A stretch of 49,540 bases of DNA, from assembly GCA_019245115.1 (NCBI GenBank), contig JAFARZ010000293.1, forward strand, positions 1-49,540, written 5' to 3'. Within the stretch, counting starts at the first letter, position 1. Each line of letters opens with the position of its first letter. Positions 30,253 through 39,035 of the stretch are shown here, in pieces. The notes beneath the pieces are model-generated. The model did not search any database, was not told the origin of the DNA, and saw only the letters and a program-made list of their open reading frames with translations. The position numbers were made by a program, and so were the translations under genes. Source of the stretch: Streptosporangiaceae bacterium (GTDB lineage: Bacteria; Actinomycetota; Actinomycetes; Streptosporangiales; Streptosporangiaceae).

Positions 30253-33200
30253 TGCCGAAACGGGAGGATCTCAAGTCGGTGCTCGTGATCGGGTCCGGGC
30301 CGATCGTCATCGGGCAGGGCTGCGAGTTCGACTACTCCGGCACCCAGGCATGCCGCGTCCTGAAGGCGGAAGGCATCAAGGTCAGCCTGGTCAACTCCAA
30401 TCCGGCGACGATCATGACCGATCCCGAGTTCGCCGACGCGACCTACGTCGAGCCGATCACGCCGGACACGCTGGAGAAGGTCATCGCGATCCAGCGGCCC
30501 GACGCCGTCCTGCCGACCCTCGGCGGCCAGACCGCGCTGAACGCGGCCGTCGCGCTGCACGACTCCGGCGTCCTGCGCAAGTACGGCGTAGCGCTGATCG
30601 GCGCGAACATCGACGCGATCCGGGCCGGCGAGGACCGCGAGCGCTTCAAGGAGATCGTCACCGGCCTCGGCGCCGAAGTCCCCAGAAGCCAGATATGTCA
30701 CAACTTGTCAGAGTGTCTCGCGGTAACCGCCGAGCTGGGCTACCCGGTCGTCATCCGGCCCTCGTTCACGCTCGGCGGCGCCGGCTCGGGCATCGCCCGC
30801 GACGAGGACGAACTCCGGCGCATCGCCGGTGCCGGCCTCGACGCGAGCCCCACCCACGAAGTCCTGCTCGAGGAGTCGATCCTCGGCTGGAAGGAGTTCG
30901 AGCTCGAGCTGATGCGCGACTCCCGTGACAACGTGGTCGTGGTGTGCTCGATCGAGAACGTCGACCCGATGGGCGTGCACACCGGTGACAGCGTCACCGT
31001 GGCCCCCGCGATGACCCTGACCGACCGCGAGTACCAGGCGATGCGCGACACCGCCATCGCCATCATGCGCGCGGTCGGCGTGGACACCGGCGGCTGCAAC
31101 ATCCAGTTCGCCGTCGACCCGCGCACCGGCCGCATGGTCGTGATCGAGATGAACCCGCGGGTCAGCCGGTCTTCGGCGCTCGCATCCAAGGCCACCGGCT
31201 TTCCCATCGCCAAGATCGCCGCTCGCCTCGCCATCGGCTACACGCTCGACGAGATACCCAACGACATCACCGGCGAGACCCCCGCCTCGTTCGAGCCGTC
31301 GCTCGACTACGTGGTCGTCAAGGTGCCGCGGTTCGCGTTCGAGAAGTTCCCCGGTGCCGACAAGACGCTCACGACCCATATGAAAAGCGTCGGCGAGGCC
31401 ATGGCCATCGGCCGCTCGTTCCCTGAAGCCCTCCAGAAGGCGCTACGTTCGCTGGAGAGCAACCACAGTTCGTTCAGTTGGAAAAATCCCCCCGGCGATC
31501 GCGACGAGTTGCTACGGGCGGCGGGAGCCCCGCACGACGGCCGGCTCGCCACCATCCATCAGGCGCTGCGCGCGGGCGCTAGCGTGGCTGACGTGGTCAG
31601 TGTGACAGGAATCGACCCCTGGTTTATAGATCAAATTCAGAAAGTCCAGGAATTGAGCGAACGTACTGCCGCTCAACCCGTCCTGGACGCTGCCACACTT
31701 CGTGACGCGAAGGGCGCCGGATTCTCCGATTCCCAGCTCGCTGACCTGCGCGCTGGCCGCGAGCGGCAGAACACGGAGGGGGAGGTGCGCGCGCGGCGGC
31801 ACGAGCTCGGCATACGGCCGGTGTATCACGCGGTCGACACGTGCGCGGCGGAGTTTGCGGCCCAGACTCCGTACCTGTATTCTACTTACGACGATGAGAC
31901 AGAGGTTCCGACCGGAACCCGTTCGAAAGTGATCATCCTCGGCAGCGGGCCGAACCGGATCGGCCAGGGCATCGAGTTCGACTACGCATGCGTGCACGCG
32001 TCGTTCGCGCTGGCCGAGGTCGGTTACGAGACCGTGATGGTCAACTGCAACCCGGAGACGGTTTCGACCGACTATGACACCTCGGGGCGGCTGTACTTCG
32101 AGCCGCTGACACTCGAAGACGTGCTGGAGGTGGTGCACGCGGAGCAGCAGGCCGGACCGGTCGCCGGCGTGATCGTGCAGCTCGGCGGGCAGACGCCGCT
32201 GGGGCTGGCCGCGGCGCTGGAGGCGGCCGGGGTGCCGATCGTGGGTACCTCGCCGGCGGCCATCCACCTGGCAGAGGACCGCGGCGAGTTCGCGCGGGTG
32301 CTGGAGGAGGCCGGACTGACCGCACCCCGGTATGGCACGGCCCTGTCGGCGGACGAGGCCACCGAGATCGCGACCGAGATCGGCTATCCGGTACTGGTCA
32401 GGCCCTCCTACGTGCTGGGCGGCCGCGGGATGGAGATCGTCTACGACGAGGGTGCGCTGCGGGAGTACGTGTACCGGGCCACTGACGTCAGTGTCAGCGG
32501 GGGCGGGGTCACTGGAGGCGGGCCGGCGCATCCGGTGCTGATCGACCGGTTCCTTGATGACGCGATCGAGGTGGACGTCGACGCGCTCTACGACGGGACC
32601 GACCTGTATCTCGGCGGCGTGATGGAGCACATCGAGGAGGCGGGCATCCACTCCGGCGACTCGGCGTGCTCGTTGCCGCCGATCACGCTGGGACGCGGTG
32701 ACATCGAGCGGATCCGGGAGGCCACCGAGGCGATCGCCGCCCGGGTCGGCGTGCGCGGCCTGCTCAACGTGCAGTACGCGATCGCGGCCGGCGTGCTGTA
32801 CGTGCTCGAAGCCAACCCGCGGGCGTCGCGCACGGTACCTTTCGTGTCCAAGGCGACCGGGGTGCCGCTGGCCAAGGCGGCCGCGCGGATCATGCTGGGT
32901 GCTTCGATTGCCGCGCTTCGCGCGGAGGGGCTGCTTCGCCAGTCGGGCGACGGCGGGACCTTGCCACTGGACGCGCCCGTCGCGGTGAAGGAGGCGGTAC
33001 TGCCCTTCGGCCGGTTCCGGGACTCCTACGGCCGCGGGGTGGACACCGTGCTCGGCCCGGAGATGCGCTCGACCGGCGAGGTGATGGGCATCGACACGGT
33101 GTTTGGCAACGCGTACGCCAAATCCCAGGCGGCCGTGTACGGGTCGCTGCCGGTGAAGGGGAGGGTGTTCGTCTCGGTGGCGAACCGGGACAAACGGTCG

Positions 33201-33587
33201 ATGATCTTCCCCGTCAAGCGGCTCGCCGACCTGGGATTCGAGATCTGGGCCACCGAGGGAACTGCGGAGGTGCTGCGGCGCAACGGGGTTCGTGCCAAGA
33301 TCGTGCGAAAGCACAGCGACGGCGCCGGCTCTCCTGGTGAGCCGACGGTGGTGACCCGGATCCTGGAAGGCGAGGTGGACCTGATTGTGAACACGCCGTT
33401 CGGGCAGGCCGGGCCGCGCCTCGACGGCTACGAGATCCGCACCGCCGCGGTGCGCCGCGGGGTGGTGTGCGTCACCACGGTGGCCGGCCTGTCCGCCGCC
33501 GTCCAGGGCATCGAGGCCGTCATCCGCGGCGAGCTAGGGGTCAGGTCGCTGCAGGAACACGCCGCGGAACTCCACTCCAGTGGCTGA
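30249..33587 (+). CDS. carB: Carbamoyl-phosphate synthase large subunit
   Basis: The 1112-residue synthetase uses two ATP. It has two homologous halves, each a pre-ATP-grasp (VLVIGSGPIVIGQGCEFDY; VIILGSGPNRIGQGIEFDY) and an ATP-grasp domain (RPSFTLGGAGSG near 163; RPSYVLGGRGMEI in the second half). The oligomerisation region lies between them. The C-terminal allosteric domain (VFVSVANRDKRSMIFPVKRL) ends the protein. ATGATG offers two adjacent starts at 30249 and 30252. Its last eight bases overlap the pyrK GTG. Confidence 0.97.
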   Translation: MMPKREDLKSVLVIGSGPIVIGQGCEFDYSGTQACRVLKAEGIKVSLVNSNPATIMTDPEFADATYVEPITPDTLEKVIAIQRPDAVLPTLGGQTALNAAVALHDSGVLRKYGVALIGANIDAIRAGEDRERFKEIVTGLGAEVPRSQICHNLSECLAVTAELGYPVVIRPSFTLGGAGSGIARDEDELRRIAGAGLDASPTHEVLLEESILGWKEFELELMRDSRDNVVVVCSIENVDPMGVHTGDSVTVAPAMTLTDREYQAMRDTAIAIMRAVGVDTGGCNIQFAVDPRTGRMVVIEMNPRVSRSSALASKATGFPIAKIAARLAIGYTLDEIPNDITGETPASFEPSLDYVVVKVPRFAFEKFPGADKTLTTHMKSVGEAMAIGRSFPEALQKALRSLESNHSSFSWKNPPGDRDELLRAAGAPHDGRLATIHQALRAGASVADVVSVTGIDPWFIDQIQKVQELSERTAAQPVLDAATLRDAKGAGFSDSQLADLRAGRERQNTEGEVRARRHELGIRPVYHAVDTCAAEFAAQTPYLYSTYDDETEVPTGTRSKVIILGSGPNRIGQGIEFDYACVHASFALAEVGYETVMVNCNPETVSTDYDTSGRLYFEPLTLEDVLEVVHAEQQAGPVAGVIVQLGGQTPLGLAAALEAAGVPIVGTSPAAIHLAEDRGEFARVLEEAGLTAPRYGTALSADEATEIATEIGYPVLVRPSYVLGGRGMEIVYDEGALREYVYRATDVSVSGGGVTGGGPAHPVLIDRFLDDAIEVDVDALYDGTDLYLGGVMEHIEEAGIHSGDSACSLPPITLGRGDIERIREATEAIAARVGVRGLLNVQYAIAAGVLYVLEANPRASRTVPFVSKATGVPLAKAAARIMLGASIAALRAEGLLRQSGDGGTLPLDAPVAVKEAVLPFGRFRDSYGRGVDTVLGPEMRSTGEVMGIDTVFGNAYAKSQAAVYGSLPVKGRVFVSVANRDKRSMIFPVKRLADLGFEIWATEGTAEVLRRNGVRAKIVRKHSDGAGSPGEPTVVTRILEGEVDLIVNTPFGQAGPRLDGYEIRTAAVRRGVVCVTTVAGLSAAVQGIEAVIRGELGVRSLQEHAAELHSSG

Positions 33588-34563
33588 CGCGCCCGCGGGA
33601 CCTGTACAGGTGCGCGGCACCGTGCTGACCGTGCGCCGGGTTGACGCATACCACGCGCTGACGTTCGTCGCGCCCGCCATCGCGACCAGATTCCGGCCCG
33701 GCCAGTTCGTCACCGTCGCGGTCGGCGGGCAGACCAGCTCGATGCTCGGGCGGCGCGCGTTCGCCGTGCACGACGTGCGACCCGACCACGGCGGCACCGT
33801 GGAGTTCGTGTTCGAGGCTTCCGGCGCGGGGACGAAGTGGTTGTCGTCGTTGCGTGCGCGCGACGTGCTGGACGCGGTGGGGCCGCTGGGCCGGCCGTTT
33901 CCGGTGCCGCGCGATCCGTCGAGCTGCCTGCTGATCGGCGTCGGTTACGGCAGCGCGCCGCTGTTCGCGCTGGCGGCGCGGCTGCGGGAACGCGGCTGCA
34001 CTGTCGACTTCCTGCTTGGCGGCGCCACCGCCGACCGCGTGTTCGGCGCGCTGACCGCCCGGCGGACCGGGCGTTCGCTGACCGTGCTGACCACCGATGG
34101 GTCGCTGGGCACACGTGGCCCGGTGACGCTGCTGCTCGAGCAGGTCATCCGGGAGGTACGGACCGAGGTGATTTACGCGTGCGCGCCGGTGCCGGTATTG
34201 CGTGACGTGTCGATGATCGCCGGACGGTACGAGATCCCGGTGCAGGCGGCGGTGGACGTGCCGATGGCGTGCGGGACCGGGGTGTGCATGGGCTGCGTGC
34301 TGCCGGTGACCGGAACCGACGGGATCACCAGGATCGTCCGGTCGTGCGTGGACGGACCGGTGTTCCGCGGTGACCTGGTCCGCTGGGATGACGTCGGGAC
34401 GATTCCGTTCGACGCGCTCGGCGCCCCTGGCTGGAATCCGTCCCGCGCGCCGCGGCCGGAGGCCCAGGCCAATCCGGCGCAGCGGCCGCAGGCCCAGGCC
34501 AATCCGGCGCGGTCCCGTGCCGTGAGCACTCCGCTCGGCTCGGAGACCCGCCATGCCGGCTGA
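33580..34563 (+). CDS. pyrK: Dihydroorotate dehydrogenase electron-transfer subunit PyrK
   Basis: PyrK carries FAD and a [2Fe-2S] cluster and lets class 1B PyrD reduce NAD+. The FAD/NAD module has LGRRAFAV and CLLIGVGYGSAPLF; the cluster Cys are 231, 236, 239 and 256 in the C-x4-C-x2-C-x16-C pattern. The functional protein ends near residue 280. A 45-residue tail follows, holding two family E units read as EAQANPAQRP and QAQANPARS. PyrK with PyrD-1B is not universal in actinobacteria; many have the quinone-linked class 2 enzyme. Confidence 0.93.
   Translation: MADAPAGPVQVRGTVLTVRRVDAYHALTFVAPAIATRFRPGQFVTVAVGGQTSSMLGRRAFAVHDVRPDHGGTVEFVFEASGAGTKWLSSLRARDVLDAVGPLGRPFPVPRDPSSCLLIGVGYGSAPLFALAARLRERGCTVDFLLGGATADRVFGALTARRTGRSLTVLTTDGSLGTRGPVTLLLEQVIREVRTEVIYACAPVPVLRDVSMIAGRYEIPVQAAVDVPMACGTGVCMGCVLPVTGTDGITRIVRSCVDGPVFRGDLVRWDDVGTIPFDALGAPGWNPSRAPRPEAQANPAQRPQAQANPARSRAVSTPLGSETRHAG
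34452..34511 (+). repeat. Family E 30-bp repeat, two tandem units in pyrK
   Basis: Units 34452-34481 and 34482-34511 share GCGGCCG(G/C)AGGCCCAGGCC followed by AATCCGGCGC. They are read in a different frame from the LysR copies. Confidence 0.88.
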
Positions 34564-34612
34564 CCCACCCCAAGTCCCCCCTCCGCCCCGCACCCCCGCT
34601 CCAGTCCCCAAC

Positions 34613-34635
34613 CCCTTGAATGTCACATTCAAGGG
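34613..34635. promoter_or_regulatory. Perfect 11-bp-arm palindrome between pyrK and pyrD
   Basis: CCCTTGAATGT (34613-34623), a single C, then its exact complement (34625-34635). It lies 11 bases before the pyrD start codon chosen and would fold over the possible ribosome-binding bases AAGGG. It may be an operator, an mRNA stability hairpin or a weak terminator that lowers pyrD relative to pyrK. Confidence 0.6.
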
Positions 34636-34646
34636 ATCAGGACGCC

Positions 34647-35630
34647 ATGGATGTGACAACGACGGGGTTCCTGCTGAGAAGGCACCGCGTGCCGGTTGAC
34701 ATGCGGGCCAGGCTCGGCCACGTGGAGCTGCCGAATCCCATCGTGGCCGCGGCCGGATGCGCGGGCGCCGGACGGGAGATCGCCCAGTTCATGGACGTCG
34801 CCCGGATCGGCGCGATCACCACCAAGTCGATCATGGCCGAGCCCTTCACCGGCAACCCGGCACCCAGGCTGGCCGAAACGCCAAGCGGGCTGCTCAACTC
34901 GATCGGCTTGCAGGGGCCGGGCATCGACGCGTTCCTGCAGCGCGACCTGCCCTGGCTGCTGTCCCGCGGCACGCGGGTACTGGTATCGATCGCGGGCCAC
35001 AACGTCCGCGAATACGCCGAGCTGGCCACCCGGCTGTCCGATGCCGCCGGGGTCACCGCCATCGAGGTGAACCTGTCCTGTCCCAATGCGGAGGACGCCG
35101 GGCATCTGTTCGCGCTGGACGCGGCGGCAGCCGGACGTGTGATCGCCGCCGTGCGCGGCAGCGCGCGTTACGACATACCTGTGTTCGCCAAACTGTCGGC
35201 CGATGTCACCGATATCGTTCCGGTGGCATCCGCCTGCGTATCCGCCGGGGCGGACGGGCTCAGCCTGATCAACACGCTGATGGGCATGATCATCGACCCG
35301 GTCCGGATGCGCCCGGTGCTGGCTGGCATGTACGGTGGCTTGTCCGGGCCGGCCATCCGCCCGGTCGCCATCCGGTGCGTCTGGCAGGTGCACGAGGCTT
35401 TCCCCGAACTCCCGGTCATCGGCGTCGGCGGCGTCAGCAGCGGACACGACGCACTCGAGTTCTTGCTGGCCGGCGCGTCCATGGTCGGGATAGGCACGGA
35501 GATCGTGCATGACCCTTCGGCGTGCGCGCGGGTGCTGCGAGAACTTGAGGAAGAACTGGCGGCCATGGGCGTGGACCGGGTTGCGGATATCGTTGGGCAA
35601 GCTCATGCTTCGCGCCGGATTCCCCGGTGA
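34647..35630 (+). CDS. pyrD: Dihydroorotate dehydrogenase, class 1B catalytic subunit
   Basis: The FMN enzyme oxidises dihydroorotate, passing electrons to PyrK. Family features are IGAITTKSIMAEPFTGNPAPR, NSIGLQGPG, VNLSCPN with the class 1 catalytic Cys, and IGVGGVSSGHDALEFLLAGA. ATG at 34647 (MDVTTTGFLLR) is preferred; an in-frame ATG at 34620 lies within the palindrome described here and adds nine residues. Its place directly after pyrK confirms the 1B assignment. Confidence 0.94.
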   Translation: MDVTTTGFLLRRHRVPVDMRARLGHVELPNPIVAAAGCAGAGREIAQFMDVARIGAITTKSIMAEPFTGNPAPRLAETPSGLLNSIGLQGPGIDAFLQRDLPWLLSRGTRVLVSIAGHNVREYAELATRLSDAAGVTAIEVNLSCPNAEDAGHLFALDAAAAGRVIAAVRGSARYDIPVFAKLSADVTDIVPVASACVSAGADGLSLINTLMGMIIDPVRMRPVLAGMYGGLSGPAIRPVAIRCVWQVHEAFPELPVIGVGGVSSGHDALEFLLAGASMVGIGTEIVHDPSACARVLRELEEELAAMGVDRVADIVGQAHASRRIPR

Positions 35631-35743
35631 TCCCGGATGTCTGGCATGGATTCCTGGTGCCGGTCGTGGTCTGCAATCCATTGCAGATCAGCCAGCGCGC
35701 TAGACGCATAATGTGACCAGCTAATGACTTGGAGTAGTGGAGG

Positions 35744-36457
35744 ATGATAGTCAGCAGCAAGCCCGCGCCAGTAGCCGTCGCGCTGGACGCGCCCGATCTG
35801 GAAACCGCGGCGCGGTGGGCGGCGCTGGTGACGCCGCATGTGAGCACCGTCAAGATCGGGCTTGAACTGTACTTGCGGTACGGCCCCCAGGTGGTCGCCA
35901 CGGTCCGGGGTGCGAGCGGCGTTTCGGTGTTCCTGGACCTGAAGCTGCACGACATTCCGGCTACGGTCGCCGGAGCATCCAGGGCGGTGGCCCGGCTGCG
36001 TCCCGACGTGCTCACCGTGCACGCGGCAGGCGGTCCCGATGTCATCCGCGCCGCGGTGGAGGCCGCGCCCGGGACGATGGTCGCGGCGGTAACCGTGCTT
36101 ACCTCGCTGAACGACGAAGCCCTTAGCCGGGTCGGTATGAGCGGGCCGGTGCCGGAAGCTGTAATCCGGTTGTCGACGCTGGCCGTCGAGGCGGGGGCGC
36201 GGGGGCTGGTCTGCTCCCCGCGCGAGGTCGCCGCGGTGCGGTCTGCCGTGGGTCCCGACGTGACACTCATCACCCCGGGCGTCCGTCCGGCCGGAACCGA
36301 GAGCCACGACCAGGCGCGCGTGGCCACCCCCGAGGAAGCCCTGCGGGCTGGCGCCGACCTCCTGGTAATCGGCCGTCCCATCACCGCCGCCCCCGACCCG
36401 GGCGCGGCGGCCGCCGCCATAGCCGCATCCCTGCGCCGCCTGGGCACCCCCGCGTAG
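35744..36457 (+). CDS. pyrF: Orotidine 5'-phosphate decarboxylase
   Basis: Last step of UMP synthesis. The 237-residue barrel has the catalytic tetrad motif DLKLHDIPATV (Asp65, Lys67, Asp70), VHAAGG, TSLNDEAL and the phosphate-binding LITPGVRP and IGRPIT. It is the type 1 (E. coli/Bacillus-like) form. CATAAT at about 35706 could be a separate promoter, since 113 bases separate it from pyrD. GGAGG touches the ATG; an earlier TGGAG nine bases off is better placed. The last codons resemble the tandem repeats that follow. Confidence 0.95.
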   Translation: MIVSSKPAPVAVALDAPDLETAARWAALVTPHVSTVKIGLELYLRYGPQVVATVRGASGVSVFLDLKLHDIPATVAGASRAVARLRPDVLTVHAAGGPDVIRAAVEAAPGTMVAAVTVLTSLNDEALSRVGMSGPVPEAVIRLSTLAVEAGARGLVCSPREVAAVRSAVGPDVTLITPGVRPAGTESHDQARVATPEEALRAGADLLVIGRPITAAPDPGAAAAAIAASLRRLGTPA

Positions 36458-36545
36458 CTGGACAGCCGGCTCCGCCCCCTACGTGCCCCGTCCAGTACGC
36501 GGTCGCATGCATCCGCCGCCTGCGCGCCCTGCCTAGCCCACAGCA

Positions 36546-36650
36546 GCATCTTTCCGCCTGGGTACCCCCGGTACGCAGCTGCATCCTTCCGTCTGGGTAC
36601 CCCGGGTACGCAGCTGTATCCTTCCGCCGCCTGGGCGCCCCGACTAGAAC
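36546..36650 (+). repeat. 35-bp tandem array related to the 3' end of pyrF
   Basis: Three units start at 36546, 36581 and 36616 (GCATCCTTCCGTCTGGGTAC pattern, period 35). A more diverged unit starts at 36509. The pyrF end at 36425-36459 (GCATCCCTGCGCCGCCTGGG) is similar, so the array may descend from the end of the gene. Confidence 0.7.
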
Positions 36651-36769
36651 CCAGCCGCGCTACGCAACGCCCGACGGGCGCTTGGGCGGCTTACCGCGCT
36701 GTCCGACGCTCGTTTTATTCCGTTTGTCCGGTGATGCGTACGTGCTCGTGCGGTGGATCCGGGCCTTGT

Positions 36770-36805
36770 GGTTACTTTTGGGCGCGGGAGGCCCCCAAAG
36801 TAACC
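36770..36805. repeat. Inverted repeat GGTTACTTTTGGG
   Basis: GGTTACTTTTGGG (36770-36782) pairs with CCCAAAGTAACC (36794-36805) with one bulged base; a third related half (AAAGTACCAC) follows at about 36817. The role is unknown: a terminator-like hairpin without a U-tract, or a mobile remnant. Confidence 0.65.
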
Positions 36806-36899
36806 GCAGAGCCCGAAAGTACCACGATAGCCGTCCGGTATGTCCGCCCCCGGGTGGCTATTCAGTAGCGTCAGGGGTTGGATTAGGATTCCTGTTCGA

Positions 36900-36947
36900 A
36901 TGAATGTGGCAGCCACCCGGTTGTAACCGGGTGGCTGCCACATTCAT
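36900..36947. repeat. Perfect 23-bp-arm palindrome
   Basis: Bases 36900-36922 (starting ATGAATGTGGCAG) are exactly complementary to 36925-36947 around a two-base centre. This near-perfect 48-bp palindrome would extrude a cruciform or form an extremely stable RNA hairpin. Its outer part shares GAATGT/ACATTC with the palindrome before pyrD. Confidence 0.85.
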
Positions 36948-37549
36948 CCGGGCGCGCGCTGGTGCAGGCGGGATGAGAGTGGCGAGATGTGCACTTGAGC
37001 TCCCTGCGCCAGGACCTGCCGGGCTGGTACAAGCCCATGACGCTTGGCGAATAGTCACGTCCCCGGCGGCTACTCAACAAGCGTCAGGAGCTGTACGGGC
37101 GGTCAGCCTGGTGCTGGCATGGTGCCCAGGCATCTGCTGGGGCTGGCGGTCCGCATGATGCGTCCTGCGGTGTTACCGGCCGGGATCGATTGCGCAATTG
37201 GCCCGCCCTAGCGTGCTCGGGTGCGCAATTGGCACGCGGGGATACCGGGCGCTCATCCAAGATCATGCCGCTGATGCTTCTGGTCTCCACCGACCGTGTC
37301 GGGGGTGTTTCCGCAGGTCGGAGACCCTCGAATGCCGACGTCCGGCGGTCGGCGGCGTCGGCAGCTCAGCCGCCGCTCGGCTCCGCTCGCCTCCCGCCCG
37401 GCCCTGCTCCCGGCCCCCGCTCCCGCCCCCGCTCGGGCTCGGCTGGCGAGCCGCCAACGCTGTCAGCACGGTTCATGACTTGGGGTTACACGGAGCTTAC
37501 TCTGTGGGTAACATGTCACCATGCCAGACGCCCCCAAGGCGACCGAAGA

Positions 37550-37573
37550 ATCAGTTTGATGGGTCAAACTGAT
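37550..37573. repeat. Hairpin ATCAGTTTGA in a lower-GC patch
   Basis: ATCAGTTTGA (37550-37559), loop TGGG and TCAAACTGAT (37564-37573) form a perfect ten-pair stem. The patch around it is unusually AT-rich for this genome, which suggests foreign or regulatory DNA. Confidence 0.6.
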
Positions 37574-37943
37574 CAAATGGAGCGCAGATCGTGAATGGCT
37601 GCGGGATGTGCAAAATTAGACAGAAGTGTCATGTTGTCACTTAACTTTGGCATGCCGTCGGCTGACCGCCTTACATGTTCAGCGGGGCGAGTGCCGGTAG
37701 TGCCGGAAAGGATTCGCCCGTGTCGGCGCCGCCAAAGAACTGAACGCGGGATGTTCGATCAGGGCGCCGCTACCGGTGGAAAAGCACCTGAGGCGACGCC
37801 GGCGGAGCTTGCTGGCGGCGGTCCGCGCGGCTCGTGGCGCGTTGCGCCGCGTGGCGTGCAGTGCGTGGCGACTGGCAACCTCGCGCGGCCCGGACCTGCG
37901 GGGATCATCCAGCCGGGACGACGGACATCCTGGATCACGGCCG

Positions 37944-38255
37944 GTGCCCGGACCCCGGCGCAAGCCAGTGCCCGGACCCCTGCGCAAGCCAGTGCCCGGA
38001 CCCCTGCGCAAGCCAGCACCAGAATCCCGGCGCCAGCCGACACCAGAATCCCGGTCCCAGCCGATACCGGAATCCCGGCGCCAGCCAACACTGGAATCCC
38101 GGCACAAGCCAGCGCCAGAATGCCGGTGCCGGCCGGCGTCCGGGCCTCGGCAGAAGCCCGCGCCAGATCCCCGGTTCCGGCTAGTATCGGAATTCCGGAA
38201 CCGGCCAATACCCGTGCCTTGGAACCGGCCGGTACCCGAGTATCCGGACCGGCTC
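37944..38255 (+). repeat. 24-bp minisatellite, 13 units
   Basis: Thirteen consecutive 24-bp units begin at 37944; the first three (GTGCCCGGACCCC(G/T)GCGCAAG plus CCA) are nearly identical and later ones diverge but keep the exact period. Because 24 is a multiple of three, frames stay open. One reads as an RTPAQASA octapeptide repeat within an ORF from 37595 to 38485, another as a KPVPGPLR repeat within 37776-38270. I cannot tell whether any frame is translated. Confidence 0.85.
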
Positions 38256-38563
38256 GGGTCTCAGTTCTAGCCTCAATCCCGATCTCGGTTCCGGGTTCGC
38301 CGGCGAGCCCGCGTGCTCGCGGTCGGCACGGTCCGGATGAATCTTTCTCAACACACTCAACCCCCCGGAGGCGGCCAATGGAGCCGGGGCGGCGTAGGCG
38401 GCCCTCAAGGGCCGGCTCGCGCGCCTCGCAAATCGCTACGAAATCCCCGACGCGCCGGGGTGATGGCGAACTCGCGATGCGGTGATGGCTTACGCTAGTA
38501 CCTTGAAGTATTGCCGCGGGGTATCGCCCGGTGAGACATCCGGGCAGGTGGCGGGGCCCGCAG

Positions 38564-38582
38564 CGATTACGTGCCGTAATCG
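38564..38582. promoter_or_regulatory. Palindromic site upstream of mihF
   Basis: CGATTACG (38564-38571), TGC and CGTAATCG (38575-38582) form a perfect eight-pair dyad about 130 bases before the mihF start, followed by an AT-rich tract (about 38598-38613) likely to hold a promoter. Just upstream, GCCCGG (38526-38531) pairs with CCGGGC (38540-38545). Confidence 0.5.
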
Positions 38583-38714
38583 AAAGCATACGGAGAGTAA
38601 TATATTTAAATTTGTGAGGACGTAAACGCGGATTTGCGTTGCCGAAAGGGTAGTTGATTGGCTAGTTTCCCCTCCCGACAAACCTTTTTCCTACGAAACC
38701 CGAGGTGACCCCGA

Positions 38715-39035
38715 GTGGCTCTTCCTCCCCTCACCCCCGAAGAGCGTGCCGCTGCCCTTGAGAAGGCGGCCCGGGCACGCAAAGAACGCGCCGAGGTAAA
38801 GAATCGCCTCAAGCGCGGAGCCACAACCTTGTCAGATGTCATCAAGGAAGGTGCGACCGATGACGTCATTGGCAAGATGAAGGTATCGGCTCTACTCGAG
38901 TCCCTGCCCGGCGTCGGCAAGGTCCGGGCGAAGCAGATCATGGAAAGGCTTGGTATCGCGGAATCGCGGCGCGTCCGTGGTCTCGGTACCAACCAGCGGT
39001 CGGCACTTGAGCAAGAGTTCGGTGCCGATATCTGA
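38715..39035 (+). CDS. mihF: Actinobacterial integration host factor
   Basis: A small basic nucleoid protein essential in mycobacteria and needed for development in Streptomyces (sIHF). The 106 residues match throughout: MALPPLTPEERAAALEKAA, a long N-terminal helix, then the helix-two-turn-helix core KMKVSALLESLPGVGKVRAK that binds DNA nonspecifically. GAGGTGA lies seven bases before the GTG. It keeps its usual place ahead of gmk and rpoZ. Confidence 0.96.
   Translation: MALPPLTPEERAAALEKAARARKERAEVKNRLKRGATTLSDVIKEGATDDVIGKMKVSALLESLPGVGKVRAKQIMERLGIAESRRVRGLGTNQRSALEQEFGADI

Larger units (their letters stand above)
36458..38714. other. 2.2-kb gene-poor, repeat-rich interval between pyrF and mihF
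   Basis: No conserved gene is visible. The stretch holds a 35-bp tandem array, three strong inverted repeats, a pair of diverged ~37-bp repeats (36842-36878 and about 37047-37085, sharing GGCGGCTA/GGTGGCTA and GCGTCAGG), two copies of TGCGCAATTGGC (about 37190 and 37222), a 24-bp minisatellite and the mihF promoter. Around 37500-37680 the GC content falls. A frame at 37595-38485 is open, but so are others through the minisatellite. Confidence 0.65.

Noticed and set aside
31512..33314. 600-residue minus-strand ORF opposite carB
   Set aside because: It is His/Arg/Gly-rich shadow sequence opposite a conserved enzyme.
37944..38255. Possible CRISPR array in the 24-bp repeat
   Set aside because: The units abut directly and drift in sequence; there are no spacers between constant repeats.
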